Shown piece by piece: positions 45,240 through 56,223 of a DNA stretch of 64,000 nt. The DNA comes from Snodgrassella alvi (GTDB lineage: Bacteria; Pseudomonadota; Gammaproteobacteria; Burkholderiales; Neisseriaceae), in the NCBI RefSeq assembly GCF_002777855.1, contig NZ_MEIK01000040.1:186001-250000 (forward strand), given 5' to 3'. Made by a program: the position numbers and the translations under genes. The notes beneath the pieces are model-generated. The model did not search any database. It worked only from the letters and a program-made list of their open reading frames with translations, and had not been told where the DNA came from. Position 1 is the first letter of the stretch. Each line of letters begins with the position of its first letter.

Positions 45240-45297
45240 AACTTCAAAAACCAAATGAAGCGCTTTTGAAGTTTTAGATCAATCGTCAAAATGACGA
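45240..45297 (-). promoter_or_regulatory. Structured 5' leader of porin 1
   Basis: Two stems: TTTTGAAGTT/AACTTCAAAA (10 bp, 45240-45249 with 45264-45273) and TCGTCA/TGACGA (6 bp, 45283-45288 with 45292-45297). The second begins within a few nt of the predicted transcript start. Both have counterparts at the same places before porin 2. Confidence 0.6.
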
Positions 45298-45305
45298 GTG
45301 TGCGG

Positions 45306-45334
45306 AATATAAAGGTCGGATATTAAAAAAGCAA
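45306..45334 (-). promoter_or_regulatory. Porin 1 promoter
   Basis: Minus strand TTGCTT (45334-45329), 17-bp spacer, TATATT (45311-45306). Predicted start about 45301-45299. Confidence 0.6.
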
Positions 45335-46054
45335 ACCACCAGATTTGTTTTCCAGCATGAGAAAATTCTACTGGTAACTGATTAAGTAAAATACGTATAA
45401 ATAAATATCAGAAATGTTTTTAAATAGTCGTAATAACCTTTGAATTGATATTTAGATGCACTGATTCATGCATTATGTTCACACTAATCACCATCTAAAG
45501 TATATTTTTAGATATTTGAAAATTTTTATTTAGAAAAGTCAGTTACAACACTTTTATTACGGTTTTTGATAAGCAACATTGAATCTTTAGCTGATACTTA
45601 GGCATATATTAAAACTACAAAGTGCTTGTCAGAAAATTCTTATATATAAATCGTTGCTGATGATTAACTACTATTCAATATAAATTTGTAGATTGCAATT
45701 TTTATTACATATTAGTAAGTAAAATTGATTGAGGAAGAAATATATTCTCTTTAATTGACAATATAAAAATTAAATATCCCAGTACAGAAAATAATGACCA
45801 TTCAGATGAAAGATTTACATGAAAAATCATTAAATATACATAGACACTTTCTTATTGTACTAATGATTTTATATTGAAGTTACAGTACAGCCTTTAAGTG
45901 TGGATAAGCTTTTCTATTTTCAAAATTCTAATCAATATTTATTCTTATATTACTTGATGAATATAACAACTACTAATGAATAAAGAAACTATTCGATCTA
46001 CTATGCTCTACAATAGATATTCTGACTGATAGATTTAATAAATAAATTTTATAT
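45335..46054. other. AT-rich spacer between the two porin genes
   Basis: About 720 bp without any supported gene; very AT-rich. No insertion sequence seen that would explain the porin duplication. Confidence 0.4.
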
Positions 46055-46110
46055 AAATTAATCCCCGACTAAGAACAGTTTTTAAGTGTTCTACTGTCGG
46101 GGATTAATTT
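46055..46110 (-). terminator. Terminator of porin 2
   Basis: Perfect 15-bp stem AAATTAATCCCCGAC / GTCGGGGATTAATTT (46055-46069, 46096-46110) with an extra inner AGAAC/GTTCT pairing, 31 bp beyond the stop. Confidence 0.88.
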
Positions 46111-46141
46111 TAAATACTAATCAGTATGTATTAACAACCAA

Positions 46142-47260
46142 TTAGAAAGTGTGTTTCAAGCCAACACCAAAGGCAGTAGTTTTGTCTTTACCTAAGCCTT
46201 CGCCGTTACCTTCACGCAACCAACCAGCCTGTACATTAGCGGTAGTGCGTTTAGAGAAGTCATAGTCAGCACCTAACACAACCTGATCGTATTTAGTGTT
46301 TTTCTCTTTAGTACCATTAACTTTTACATCCCAGCCATGAGCATAAGAGATTTTCGGGAAAATGTTACCAAAGTGGTAGCCAACAGTCAGAGCGGCTTCC
46401 TGACCCTGATTGTCTTCAGTCAGTTTGTGATCACCAACATCAAGTTTTTCTTTAGTAGTTGGGTTAACGATACTTAGATCATTCAAACCACGGAAATAAG
46501 AGCTGGTATTTTTGGTGTATTGATAGCCAACACCAACAAACAAGTTGTTAGCATCGTAACCACCTTCAACACGGTGAACCTGACCATCTTTCAGGTCTGA
46601 TTTCAAACCATCTAATTTAACAGCAGAGTTTTTCAGGTAGTCAAAACCGTATTTAGCATAGAAACCAGAGTTGTGGTAGTTCAAACCAGCACTGTATTTG
46701 TCACCAGAACCGATACCACGCTCGTATTCTGCGTTACGATCGCCACCATTCACGTTGTCACGTGGAGAGTACAAAACGTTGAAGCTGAAACCAGCCCATT
46801 CTGGAGAATCATAGGCGATACCAACATAACGAGCATCGGTACGGGTGAATTTACCCAGACCTAACGCTTCATTGTTGTATTCCCATGCATCTACAACATC
46901 CATATTAGCATTGATAGCATTACTGATACGACCAGCACGGATAGTACCGAAATCAGTTTGCAGACCTATGAAAGAGTCACGGTTAGCCCAGCCATCAGAA
47001 CCGCCATCACTATTACCCAAATGAATACGGGATTCTACCTGCCAGATAGCTTTCAAGCCATGGCCAAGGTCTTCAGAACCTTTGAAGCCGATACGTGAAC
47101 CATAGTCACCAATACCATTCTGGTACGGGCCACGTGATTCACCGCTAGATTTAGTAGAAGAAACTTCATAGCCTGCTTTCATTTGGCCATACAAAACAAC
47201 CTCAGCCATAGCGGCAACCGGCAAAGTGGTCAAAGCCAAAGCAATCAGGGTTTTTTTCAT
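46142..47260 (-). CDS. Gram-negative porin, copy 2 (PorB-like)
   Basis: 372 residues, same signal peptide as copy 1 and the same barrel pattern, ending in HTF. Differences to copy 1 are scattered substitutions mainly in loops (for example DVVDAWEYNNEALG against DAVDPWEYNNQVLG), as expected after tandem duplication with later divergence. Upstream of copy 1 in the direction of transcription; each copy has its own promoter, leader and terminator, so they can be set separately. Confidence 0.93.
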   Translation of the reverse strand: MKKTLIALALTTLPVAAMAEVVLYGQMKAGYEVSSTKSSGESRGPYQNGIGDYGSRIGFKGSEDLGHGLKAIWQVESRIHLGNSDGGSDGWANRDSFIGLQTDFGTIRAGRISNAINANMDVVDAWEYNNEALGLGKFTRTDARYVGIAYDSPEWAGFSFNVLYSPRDNVNGGDRNAEYERGIGSGDKYSAGLNYHNSGFYAKYGFDYLKNSAVKLDGLKSDLKDGQVHRVEGGYDANNLFVGVGYQYTKNTSSYFRGLNDLSIVNPTTKEKLDVGDHKLTEDNQGQEAALTVGYHFGNIFPKISYAHGWDVKVNGTKEKNTKYDQVVLGADYDFSKRTTANVQAGWLREGNGEGLGKDKTTAFGVGLKHTF

Positions 47261-47290
47261 TGCTGTATTCCTTTTCTATGTCGAAAAAAC

Positions 47291-47351
47291 AAACTTCAAA
47301 AACCTAATGAAGAGCTTTTAAAGTTTTGCATTAATCGCCGCGTTAGCGATT
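47291..47351 (-). promoter_or_regulatory. Structured 5' leader of porin 2
   Basis: Stem AAACTTCAAAA / TTTTAAAGTTT with one mismatch (47291-47301, 47316-47326) and stem AATCGC / GCGATT (47333-47338, 47346-47351). Same positions as in porin 1, but the terminal stem has a different sequence that still pairs. Confidence 0.6.
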
Positions 47352-47362
47352 TCATGGCTGTC

Positions 47363-47391
47363 AATATAATGCTTTAGTTGCAAAAAAACAA
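47363..47391 (-). promoter_or_regulatory. Porin 2 promoter
   Basis: Minus strand TTGTTT (47391-47386), 17-bp spacer, TATATT (47368-47363); predicted start about 47355, a few nt before the terminal stem. Confidence 0.55.
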
Positions 47392-47690
47392 ATTCATTTG
47401 CAAACACACAACACTTTTAGCAACCTGTACCGCGACAAATAACAGTTAATCCACTATATAATTCAATAAAATCATATATTTATTTTGATAATAATACATT
47501 AAAATAATTTATTATTCTTTTTTAAAGTGTTGTAGTTTTTCAACACATTAATTGAAATAAATAATTATATTGGGCAGTTGGCATGTTATGAATCAGACAA
47601 GTCTTATGTATTTTGCTACTGATTTTATCACTAGGTAGTTTTCACCATACTTTTAACTACCAAAATCGTCAACCCATAAAGACACGCCGA

Positions 47691-47732
47691 AATTCTGCCC
47701 GTTTCGCTAAGTCTTATTAAACGAGCAGAATT
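47691..47732 (-). terminator. Possible terminator of rne
   Basis: Stem AATTCTGC-C-CGTTT / AAACG-A-GCAGAATT (14 positions, one mismatch) 28 bp beyond the rne stop. No T tract follows on the minus strand, so it may be a processing or stability hairpin instead. Confidence 0.5.
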
Positions 47733-47760
47733 AAGATTATCAAGTTCAAGATAAACAAAT

Positions 47761-50499
47761 CTATATTCTAGTTTCAATCTGTTCCAGTTTGACAGGTGTG
47801 CCTTGCACTGCGTCTGGTTGACTCTGTAATCTATCTTTGCGTCGTAATTTAGATTGAGTGGAACTTTCACTATTATCGGAGACAATAATATTTGTACTGG
47901 TTTCAACCAGTATCAGCCCACCCAAATCGGCAATTTGAGATAATTCTATATTTGCTGTTTCAGAGCTGCTTACAGTAAGCTGATCGGCCTCTGGTTGTTT
48001 AGTTTGTACGGCAGATGCCGTGCCTAATTTTACCGGTTTATCATTGGTCGTAGAATACTGAACTGATTCCATCTGAGCCAGAACATGGGTAATCACATTC
48101 TTAGCTTGTGCTACTGCCTGCTGTACCAAGATATTGTCATCTATATCCGGATGAGTTGGCTGTACTGTGCAATCAGCGGCTTGATTTCCGATATTTTCAG
48201 GATGAAGTACGTGCTCAGTAGTCTGCTGCACTTGCGCTGCTATGGCATGGATATCAATATTGCGGCAGATTTTACGTGCTGAAATGATGTAACTGCGTTT
48301 TTTCTTACCATTCTGTCGCCGGCTGTTTTTATCTTGCCGTGATTTATGGCGTTCATTTTTTGCCTCTCCGCCCGACAAGGTAATAATCAAGGGATCAGTT
48401 ATCTGAGTTTTGTCAATTAATTCAACATTATTTACTTCCTGAGCTGGAAGTTCATTTTTGCCAGAAGTACGCTGACGACGACGGCGAGAATTATTTTGCT
48501 CCTGTCTGATACTATTGCTTTCCTGACTGATTTCGGGTGCTGTTTCCGTCTGAGATGCGTCATATTTGTCAGAACGTTTTTCTTCACGACGATTACGCTG
48601 ATCATTTGCAGTACGAACTGCTGCTATGTGAGTTGCTTGTGTTTTATTTTCAGAATGATGCTCGCCTTTTTTAGCTATTTCGGCATTTTTAGAGAGACGG
48701 CTAGTGCGCGACTGTCGACGATCATGTGGCTGATTTTTCTGCTGTCTGGATTTAATAGTTCTTTCAGCATGAGAAGCGCTTGGCGAAACTGGAACGGCTG
48801 GTTTTGCACTGAAAAGATTACCCAGCCATCCTGAAAGTTTTTTCCACATACCCGGTGCAGTATCTTTTTCTACAACTACCTTCTCAATAACCGGAGCCGG
48901 CTGGGTATGATGTATCCCTTTCACTGCTGCTTCAGGTCTAACAGGTTTGTTCTGTCCAATTGAAAATGGTAGTTCACCAATGTTTTCAGGTTCCTGCACT
49001 TGATGGTAACTAGGAACTGTATTTTCTTCTATGTTATCAGTACGAACACGGGTAACACTGTAATGCGGGTTTTCGAGATGAATATTCGGAATCAGTAACA
49101 CGCATACATCCAGCCGCTCTTCCAATCCGAATAACTCAGCACGCTTTTCATTTAAGAGAAAAGTAGCCACATCTACCGGTACCTGTACGCGTACTTCGGC
49201 AGTGTTATCTTTCATTGATTCTTCCTGAATGATGCGGAGAATGTGTAATGCTGTTGATTCAATACTACGAATGGAACCAGTACCGGCACAGCGCGGGCAG
49301 ATGGTATGGCTACTTTCACCAAGAGAAGGCTTCAGACGTTGTCGCGATAATTCCATTAAACCAAAACGCGACAATTTAGCCATCTGTACCCGTGCACGAT
49401 CTTTTTTTAAGGCTTCGCGCAAGGTGGTTTCGACATCACGCTGGTTTTTACTATTCTCCATGTCTATGAAATCAATGACAACCAGTCCGCCAAGATCACG
49501 TACACGCATCTGACGGGCAACTTCTTCGGCTGCCTCCATATTAGTTTTGAATGCTGTATCTTCTATATCCGCTCCACGGGTGGCTCGAGCAGAGTTTACA
49601 TCAATGGATACTAACGCTTCAGTATGATCAATGACGATGGCACCACCGGACGGGAGGGCAACTTCACGGGAAAAAGCAGACTCAATCTGCTGTTCAATCT
49701 GAAAACGAGAAAAAAGCGGAGTATGGTCAGTATAATGACGTAAGCGACTGATATATGCCGGCATCACATAGGACATGAACTCACGGATCTGATCATATAC
49801 TTCCTGCGAATCAATCAGTATCTCTCCAATATCAGGCTGGAAGTAATCGCGTATGGCACGAATAAGTAGTGAGCTTTCCATAAACAGCAGATAAGGTTTG
49901 TTGTGCTGTTGTGCGGCCTGCTCAATGGCTCGCCATAGCTGTACCAGATAATTTAAATCCCATTGCAGTTCTTCTGTACTGCGACCAATACCGGCAGTAC
50001 GTGCAATCAGACTCATACCACGCGGGGTATCCAGCTCACTCATAGCCTGCTTGAGTTCCTGCCGATCTTCACCTTCAATACGGCGTGACACACCGCCACC
50101 ACGAGGATTATTGGGCATCAATACCAGATAGCGTCCGGCCAGACTAATAAAAGTGGTTAGCGCTGCACCTTTGTTCCCTCGCTCATCCTTTTCAACCTGT
50201 ACGATGACTTCTACGCCTTCAGACAATACATCCTGTATACGCGCCCGTCCACCTTCATAATTCTGAAAATAGCTGCGCGATATTTCCTTGAAAGGTAAAA
50301 AACCATGGCGATCTGTGCCATAGTCAACGAAACAAGCTTCCAGTGAAGGTTCAATGCGAGTAATGATACCTTTGTAGATATTGCCTTTGCGCTGTTCCTT
50401 ACCCAGTGTTTCGATGTCAAGATCAAGTAGACTTTGTCCATCTACAATGGCCACGCGCAATTCTTCTGCCTGCGTGGCATTGAATAACATTCGTTTCAT
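47761..50499 (-). CDS. rne: Ribonuclease E
   Basis: 912 residues. S1 RNA-binding domain (about 35-120), 5'-sensor region, the DNase I-like catalytic domain with metal-binding Asp in [12 protein letters not shown] and [10 protein letters not shown], and the Zn-link [12 protein letters not shown] joining subunits. The C-terminal part from about 520 is long, Arg/Gln/Asn-rich and disordered, the degradosome scaffold. It starts the turnover of most mRNA and processes rRNA and tRNA. A paralogue, rng, is in the same window. Its upstream region is unusually GC-rich for an intergenic region. Confidence 0.94.
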   Translation of the reverse strand: MKRMLFNATQAEELRVAIVDGQSLLDLDIETLGKEQRKGNIYKGIITRIEPSLEACFVDYGTDRHGFLPFKEISRSYFQNYEGGRARIQDVLSEGVEVIVQVEKDERGNKGAALTTFISLAGRYLVLMPNNPRGGGVSRRIEGEDRQELKQAMSELDTPRGMSLIARTAGIGRSTEELQWDLNYLVQLWRAIEQAAQQHNKPYLLFMESSLLIRAIRDYFQPDIGEILIDSQEVYDQIREFMSYVMPAYISRLRHYTDHTPLFSRFQIEQQIESAFSREVALPSGGAIVIDHTEALVSIDVNSARATRGADIEDTAFKTNMEAAEEVARQMRVRDLGGLVVIDFIDMENSKNQRDVETTLREALKKDRARVQMAKLSRFGLMELSRQRLKPSLGESSHTICPRCAGTGSIRSIESTALHILRIIQEESMKDNTAEVRVQVPVDVATFLLNEKRAELFGLEERLDVCVLLIPNIHLENPHYSVTRVRTDNIEENTVPSYHQVQEPENIGELPFSIGQNKPVRPEAAVKGIHHTQPAPVIEKVVVEKDTAPGMWKKLSGWLGNLFSAKPAVPVSPSASHAERTIKSRQQKNQPHDRRQSRTSRLSKNAEIAKKGEHHSENKTQATHIAAVRTANDQRNRREEKRSDKYDASQTETAPEISQESNSIRQEQNNSRRRRQRTSGKNELPAQEVNNVELIDKTQITDPLIITLSGGEAKNERHKSRQDKNSRRQNGKKKRSYIISARKICRNIDIHAIAAQVQQTTEHVLHPENIGNQAADCTVQPTHPDIDDNILVQQAVAQAKNVITHVLAQMESVQYSTTNDKPVKLGTASAVQTKQPEADQLTVSSSETANIELSQIADLGGLILVETSTNIIVSDNSESSTQSKLRRKDRLQSQPDAVQGTPVKLEQIETRI

Positions 50500-51063
50500 G
50501 AATACCTCGTTATGTGCACTGACGAGGCGTTGTAATTAGTATTTGACACCCGTAGCCTTGCCGATTGTTTTATATACGGCAAATTAAGCAGGCTTTCATC
50601 ATAAAGAAGGTATAAAGAGCGTTTTGACTATTCAGTATCATTATGCTTTCTGAACAGCATGTACCGGATAATTTTACAAACAATCCAAGCACTTAATCGG
50701 GGTAGCCAGTCTTCTGTTATTCAGTCAGGTGCTTGGGCTCAGTAGCGGCTGCGTTATCCGGTTTTGTCATGCCCGATGACGTCTGAAGCCGTGGCTTGCC
50801 ACCTGATGGAGTCAAACTTAATCACTAACCCTTGCTGCCGAGGGCTGGTCAGCAACATGGGGAAATACGCCTGCAACAGTGCGTTTTTCCAGTAAATACG
50901 TTAACATTTCATTGTTTGCAGCCAAAAAACGATTACATGCATTTTTCAGCTCCGGGCCAAATGCGCCTTTTTTTATGGTTCAGTTTTGTTTGCCGTCAAT
51001 ACTTACGGCGAAAACAACTGATGACTTTTATTTATTTATAAAAGCTTACGGATTATAAGCAAT
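50500..51063 (-). promoter_or_regulatory. rne leader / rne-rluC divergent control region
   Basis: 564 bp, clearly GC-richer and more structured than other gaps here. One stem is TTGCTG/CAGCAA near 50831-50855, another GCCGT/ACGGC near 50993-51013 in front of rluC. In E. coli the long rne 5' UTR folds into hairpins through which RNase E controls its own mRNA; this region is in the right place and of similar size. No coding frame is convincing. The fold is not proven. Confidence 0.4.
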
Positions 51064-52053
51064 ATGACGGTTTTAAGCAAAGATTCAGTGCAGTTTTTAT
51101 CTGTCGGTGCCGAAAGTGCTGGACAGCGACTGGATAATTATTTGATACGGGAATTAAAAGGTGTGCCAAAAAGTCATATCCAGCGCATCATCCGCAGTGG
51201 TGAGGTTCGTTTGAACAAAAAACGCTGCAAAGGAACTGACCGAATTGCTGTTAACGATGAAATCCGTTTACCACCCATTCGTGTTGCCGACAGAATGGCT
51301 TGTCTTGATTATTTAGCAATTCCTGCATATGAGTTTGAAATCATTTATGAAGACGATGTTTTACTGGTTATAAACAAACCATCCGGCGTAGCGGTTCATG
51401 GCGGTAGCGGCGTTAGTTTTGGTGTTATTGAGCAGCTGCGCCGTGCCCGTCCTGAAGCACGTTATCTGGAACTGGTACACCGGCTGGATAAAGACACTAG
51501 CGGATTGCTTATGATTGCGAAAAAACGCAGTGCTTTGGTTAAGTTGCACGAATCAATCAGACAAAACCATCCACACAAGGTCTATCAGGCACTTGCGGTT
51601 GGATTTTGGCCAGAAAAAGTACAGCATGTAAAACTCCCTCTTATAAAATACACTGGGGCTCAGGGTGAAAAAATGGTACGTGTTACCGGCAATAATCAGG
51701 AAGGTCAGCGTGCACATACTCTGTTTCGTGTATTGCAAAGATTTGCAGGACAGCAGCTATACACTACAGGAATTAAATCTCTTACCTTGATGGAAGCTAC
51801 GTTGAAAACAGGCCGCACTCATCAAATACGTGTACATATGCAATCGCAACAGTGTCCGATTGCTGGTGATGAGCGCTATGGAGATTATCAAATAAATAAA
51901 CGCCTGCAAAAAGCAGGGTTGAAGAGAATGTTTTTACATGCATCTGAATTAACACTGCCTCATCCGGTCAGTGGCGATATATTACACCTTATCGCCCCTT
52001 TACCAGATGAGTTACAACAGTTTTTGCTTAGCTTACCATCTGTTCCAGATTAG
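51064..52053 (+). CDS. rluC: 23S rRNA pseudouridine synthase RluC
   Basis: 329 residues. N-terminal S4 RNA-binding domain (QRLDNYLIRELKGVPKSHIQRIIRSG-type start) and RluA-type catalytic domain with LVHRLDKDTSGLLMIAKK (catalytic Asp). Modifies U955/U2504/U2580 of 23S rRNA in E. coli; the neighbouring divergent rne gene is the usual context for rluC. ATG 51064. Confidence 0.92.
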   Translation: MTVLSKDSVQFLSVGAESAGQRLDNYLIRELKGVPKSHIQRIIRSGEVRLNKKRCKGTDRIAVNDEIRLPPIRVADRMACLDYLAIPAYEFEIIYEDDVLLVINKPSGVAVHGGSGVSFGVIEQLRRARPEARYLELVHRLDKDTSGLLMIAKKRSALVKLHESIRQNHPHKVYQALAVGFWPEKVQHVKLPLIKYTGAQGEKMVRVTGNNQEGQRAHTLFRVLQRFAGQQLYTTGIKSLTLMEATLKTGRTHQIRVHMQSQQCPIAGDERYGDYQINKRLQKAGLKRMFLHASELTLPHPVSGDILHLIAPLPDELQQFLLSLPSVPD

Positions 52054-52086
52054 GATTATCCGCCCACATTTAAACGACTTCGGTTT

Positions 52087-52968
52087 TTAAAATGTTTGCT
52101 GTTGTAACCAATTTTTGAGCTGAGCACCACATTTGTCATGTCGCAGGCTGTATTCTATAAATGTTTTCATATAACCAAGCTTATCGCCGCAGTCATGTGA
52201 ATAGCCCTGTATAACATATGCATCTACTGCTTCCTGCTGCATTAATGCAGCTATAGCATCCGTCAGCTGAATTTCACCACCTGCCCCAGGCAATGTTTTT
52301 TCCAGTAGCGGCCAGATACTGGCAGAAAGCACGTAGCGACCAACGACAGCCATATCAGATGGAGCCTCATCCAGCGCAGGTTTTTCAATAATGGCTGTCA
52401 TAGCTATACTACATCCCTCCTCGGCCTGTTGCTGTTGACAATCCACTATACCGTACTTATTTACTTCACTCATCGGCACGCGCTCAACCATAATCTGGCT
52501 ACGTTCTGTTTCTCTGAAATGCTTTACCATCGCTGCCAGATTATCTGTTGCCAGATTGCAGGCACTTTCATCTATAAGTACATCAGGCAGTAAGACGGCA
52601 AATGGTTCGTTACCAATCACAGAACGCGCGCACAACATAGCATGACCCAGTCCTTTTGCTTCACTTTGTCGTACCTGAATAATTTGAACATCAGGAGGCA
52701 ACACAGCACGAGTTTCTGCTAATAACGCAGTTTTACCCTTGTTCTGTAACTGCGTTTCCAACTCAAACGCGGTATCGAAATGATTTTCAATTGCGGTTTT
52801 AGAAGCATGGTTAACCAGCACAATTTGCTTAATTCCTGCTTGTGCACACTCCTTTACGATATACTGAATTAACGGTTTGTCTGCCACCGTTAGCATTTCT
52901 TTAGGGGTGGCTTTTGTAGCCGGCAACATTCGAGTTCCTAAACCAGCAACTGGGATAACTGCTTTCAT
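52087..52968 (-). CDS. galU: UTP-glucose-1-phosphate uridylyltransferase
   Basis: About 293 residues. The N-terminal nucleotidyltransferase motif [17 protein letters not shown], then [15 protein letters not shown] and LLPDVLID metal site. It makes UDP-glucose for surface polysaccharides. I chose ATG 52968, preceded by a GGAAAAAG SD; ATG 52980 adds four residues. Convergent with rluC across 33 bp. Confidence 0.93.
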   Translation of the reverse strand: MKAVIPVAGLGTRMLPATKATPKEMLTVADKPLIQYIVKECAQAGIKQIVLVNHASKTAIENHFDTAFELETQLQNKGKTALLAETRAVLPPDVQIIQVRQSEAKGLGHAMLCARSVIGNEPFAVLLPDVLIDESACNLATDNLAAMVKHFRETERSQIMVERVPMSEVNKYGIVDCQQQQAEEGCSIAMTAIIEKPALDEAPSDMAVVGRYVLSASIWPLLEKTLPGAGGEIQLTDAIAALMQQEAVDAYVIQGYSHDCGDKLGYMKTFIEYSLRHDKCGAQLKNWLQQQTF

Positions 52969-53124
52969 TTCTTTTTCCATTCTTGCAAATCAATCACATA
53001 TATGACGTTCACGAGGATAACGATTCGTGGTTAACTTATAATATAAATATTGTTATATATTATTTGAATAATAAGTAATTTTTATTGGTTGAAAATTTTT
53101 CGCGGTTAAATATATATAGTTCGA

Positions 53125-54771
53125 CTATTTATTATCCAATTCAGTCAATACAGTAAACACCTCAGCCACAGCCACTGCACCCGGATCAGGTACACTGACT
53201 AAATTCTGTTTATTAACATAAGATGAACGTCCAGCTCCGGCTTTATGCATATCTGCGGTTTTATCTGCACCCTCTCTAGCAGCTTGTACCGAAGCCTGAA
53301 TACCATGTTGTTGCCAGCTTTGCAAAGCCGGCTGTAAAGCATCAATCAAAGTACGGTCACCCAAATCGGCACCGCCATAATGTTTCATCTGTGTCAGCCC
53401 GTTCAACAATGCTTCTATCAGCGTACTTCCCTTTTGTAAATGCTGTCCGGCAGCAGTGAAGAAAATAGACATCAGCACCCCGCTTGACCCCCCCATGACT
53501 ACTGCAAGTCGCTCACCGATACACAGTAATAACTGGGGCAAATCGTTAAGTGGCAACTTCTGCTGTGTCAGCTGCTGTGCTATAGCATGAGCACCATGCG
53601 CAAAAGTGGTACCTGTATCACCATCACCCACTTTAGCATCCAAAGCATTAAGTCGACTTTCCAGTCCAATCAGTTTATCTGTTATAGCTGTAATACAAGC
53701 AGCAGCCAGAGCATTTTCAGATGGCTTGTATTCAGACTGCTCTAACACAGGCTGGCAAACAATCGTTTTTAAAGGTTTTAAAGCAACCGGCTTCTGCCAT
53801 CCTTGTGTTTCTACCGGAGCATTCAGTGCCTGAACAAAATAATCACTCAATCTAAGTACAGAAAGGGAGAAACCTTTCATATCCAGCGATGTAACCAGAG
53901 GAGCAGGACCAATCAGCCAATCAGTCTGCTCACTGATGGGGGAATGTGCTACTTCACGCGTTAGCAAAGCCATTTCCAGAGATGACACTCCACCGAGATT
54001 ATTGATCAAAACGGCAAAACGGCCCTTACCAGCCGAATGCTGTAAAGACTTCACCAAATTATCGATAAGAATTTTGCTGTTTTGAGTATTAACCACCGAC
54101 GCACCAGGTTCACCGTGTATACCTAATCCAAGCTCAACCTGCCCGTCTTTGATCCGTGTTTCTTCCATACAGTCTGGTAGATGACATGTTTGCATGGCCA
54201 GACCAAGACTCCAAAGATTATCACAAGCCTGTTGAGCCAATGCGCGAACCTGTGCTAGTGACTTTCCTTCCTCAGCAGCATAACCTGCAATTTTGTGAAC
54301 GAGCACCGTGCCTGCCACACCGCGTGGCTGGCGATTTTCCGGCAGGGAAATATCATCAGCCACAATGACCATTTCCACTTTCAAGCCATGGCTTTTGGCT
54401 TTTTCTGCTGCCAGTCCAAAATTTAATCTGTCCCCAGTATAATTTTTCACAATCAGCAAACAACCCTGTTCACCAGTGACCGCTACAATTGCGTTAAACA
54501 CAGCATCAACACTCGGGGAAGCAAACAAATCACCGCATACAGCCGCCGTTAACATACCTTTGCCCACAAACCCAGCATGAGCCGGTTCATGTCCCGAACC
54601 ACCGCCGGAAATTACAGCTACACGGCTTTTATCCCAGTCATTGCGAGCCACTATTCTGATAGCCGGATCAGTATCCAGCTTGACAAGATTGCCATGTGGT
54701 GCAGAAATCACCAAACCTTCAATGGCTTCATCAATTAATTGTTTACGATTGTTAAAAAAGAATCTGGACAT
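53125..54771 (-). CDS. dhaKL: Dihydroxyacetone kinase, DhaK-DhaL fusion
   Basis: 548 residues joining the two kinase parts. The DhaK domain (about 1-330) has SGGGSGHEPAHAGFVGKGM with the His that binds dihydroxyacetone covalently. The DhaL domain (about 350-548) has the nucleotide/Mg motif VGDGDTGTTFAHG and SSGVLMSIFF. Fused forms use ATP directly rather than the PTS. It yields dihydroxyacetone phosphate. No glycerol dehydrogenase or dhaM is close by. Confidence 0.9.
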   Translation of the reverse strand: MSRFFFNNRKQLIDEAIEGLVISAPHGNLVKLDTDPAIRIVARNDWDKSRVAVISGGGSGHEPAHAGFVGKGMLTAAVCGDLFASPSVDAVFNAIVAVTGEQGCLLIVKNYTGDRLNFGLAAEKAKSHGLKVEMVIVADDISLPENRQPRGVAGTVLVHKIAGYAAEEGKSLAQVRALAQQACDNLWSLGLAMQTCHLPDCMEETRIKDGQVELGLGIHGEPGASVVNTQNSKILIDNLVKSLQHSAGKGRFAVLINNLGGVSSLEMALLTREVAHSPISEQTDWLIGPAPLVTSLDMKGFSLSVLRLSDYFVQALNAPVETQGWQKPVALKPLKTIVCQPVLEQSEYKPSENALAAACITAITDKLIGLESRLNALDAKVGDGDTGTTFAHGAHAIAQQLTQQKLPLNDLPQLLLCIGERLAVVMGGSSGVLMSIFFTAAGQHLQKGSTLIEALLNGLTQMKHYGGADLGDRTLIDALQPALQSWQQHGIQASVQAAREGADKTADMHKAGAGRSSYVNKQNLVSVPDPGAVAVAEVFTVLTELDNK

Positions 54772-55224
54772 GATTTTCCAAAATGATTATGAGTATAGAC
54801 AACAGGCAATATTCGAATCAAAAATTCATAAGATCAAAAAAATATTTACTGCTTTCCTTATATCGAACTTCATTGGCATTTAAAGCAAGATTCTTATCAA
54901 AGTCTAGATATACAAATTTAATATACTGAATCCATTATTTTCTGCCACAGTAGTATCTTGCTTTAATTTATATTGCCTTTTTTAAGCGGCGGTTCTAAAT
55001 CTAACTGTGCAGACACGCTGTTTGCAAGACTATTATAATGTACGGCGATGGTAGGATAAAGTTTAGCCTGCAATCCAAACACGACAAAAGCATACTAAAA
55101 AAATAAATTTCGGCTATAATTTTACTTAATAACTGATTTAAATGATTGGATAATAGTGACTGAACCGGCTTAGCCTAATCATTTAAGCACACATATATCA
55201 GCATCAAAACCTGAGAATAAGCAG
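54772..55224. other. Intergenic region between dhaKL and sppA
   Basis: About 450 bp, AT-rich, between divergent genes. A TATAAT at 55034-55039 may be a -10 element for sppA but has no good -35. No gene or clear repeat seen. Confidence 0.4.
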
Positions 55225-56181
55225 ATGAAAATCAATATTAAAGGATCAGAACCAGCTGGCTCAACGCCCGAGGGCAGCAGCTGGGAACGCAATTTGTTAG
55301 AAAAACTATTGCTTGAAGTATATCGTGAGCAGCGGCGTAACCGAATCTGGCGCTGGTTCTGGCGTCTTCTATGGCTTCTGATTTTTATCTTGGTTATTGC
55401 TTCTTCAGGCAGCAGTAAGCCAACCGGTGCGCATACAGCGGTTATTAATTTGGAAGGCACCATCAGCAGTGACAATAATCAGGCCGATTTATTACGTAAA
55501 AGCCTGAAAGAAGTGTATAAGAACAAAAATGTCAAAGGAATTATTATTCGTGCTAATAGCCCCGGCGGCTCGCCGGTTATTTCCAGCATCGCATATGAAG
55601 AAATTCGATACTTTAAAGCCAAGCACGCCAGCATACCCCTATATGTTGTAACTGAAGATATGTGTGCTTCCGGTTGTTATTACATTGCCAGTGCCGCAGA
55701 TAAAATTTATGCAGACCCGTCTAGTTTGGTCGGCAGTATTGGAGTAATTGGCAGCAGTTTTGATTTTACGGGATTGATTGATAAACTGGGCATTAAACGC
55801 CGGGTTAAAATTGCCGGCAGTAATAAAGATATGGGTGACCCTTTTGTTCCCGAAACACCGGAACAGGCACAAATCTGGCAACAGATGTTGAGCAGCATTC
55901 ATGAACAGTTTATTCAGGCTGTACAACAAGGAAGAGGCAAACGTTTGAAAATTGCTGAAAATCCAGATATCTTCAGTGGCCGTGCATATACTGGAGAAGA
56001 AGCTAAAAAAGTGGGCCTGATAGACGATTTTGGCAATGTATATACTGTCGCACGTGATGTAATCGGTGCACCTGATTTAGTAGATTACACTGCTGAAACC
56101 AGCTGGGAAAAACGTTTTAGCAAAAGTATTGGCAGCACTATGCTGCAAAACATCCGCGGCATGACTGATCAGCCTTGGTAA
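55225..56181 (+). CDS. sppA: S49-family signal peptide peptidase
   Basis: 318 residues, short single-domain SppA. A membrane segment (about 41-60, RLLWLLIFILVIASSG) is followed by the protease domain: the nucleophile Ser in EDMCASGCYYIASAADKIYA and the catalytic Lys nearer the middle (SFDFTGLIDKLGIKRRVKIAGSNKDMG). Degrades released signal peptides in the periplasm-facing membrane. ATG 55225; a strong terminator follows. Confidence 0.9.
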   Translation: MKINIKGSEPAGSTPEGSSWERNLLEKLLLEVYREQRRNRIWRWFWRLLWLLIFILVIASSGSSKPTGAHTAVINLEGTISSDNNQADLLRKSLKEVYKNKNVKGIIIRANSPGGSPVISSIAYEEIRYFKAKHASIPLYVVTEDMCASGCYYIASAADKIYADPSSLVGSIGVIGSSFDFTGLIDKLGIKRRVKIAGSNKDMGDPFVPETPEQAQIWQQMLSSIHEQFIQAVQQGRGKRLKIAENPDIFSGRAYTGEEAKKVGLIDDFGNVYTVARDVIGAPDLVDYTAETSWEKRFSKSIGSTMLQNIRGMTDQPW

Positions 56182-56223
56182 ATGCCATTAGATATAATTG
56201 CAAATCTTTTGTAAAACAAATTA

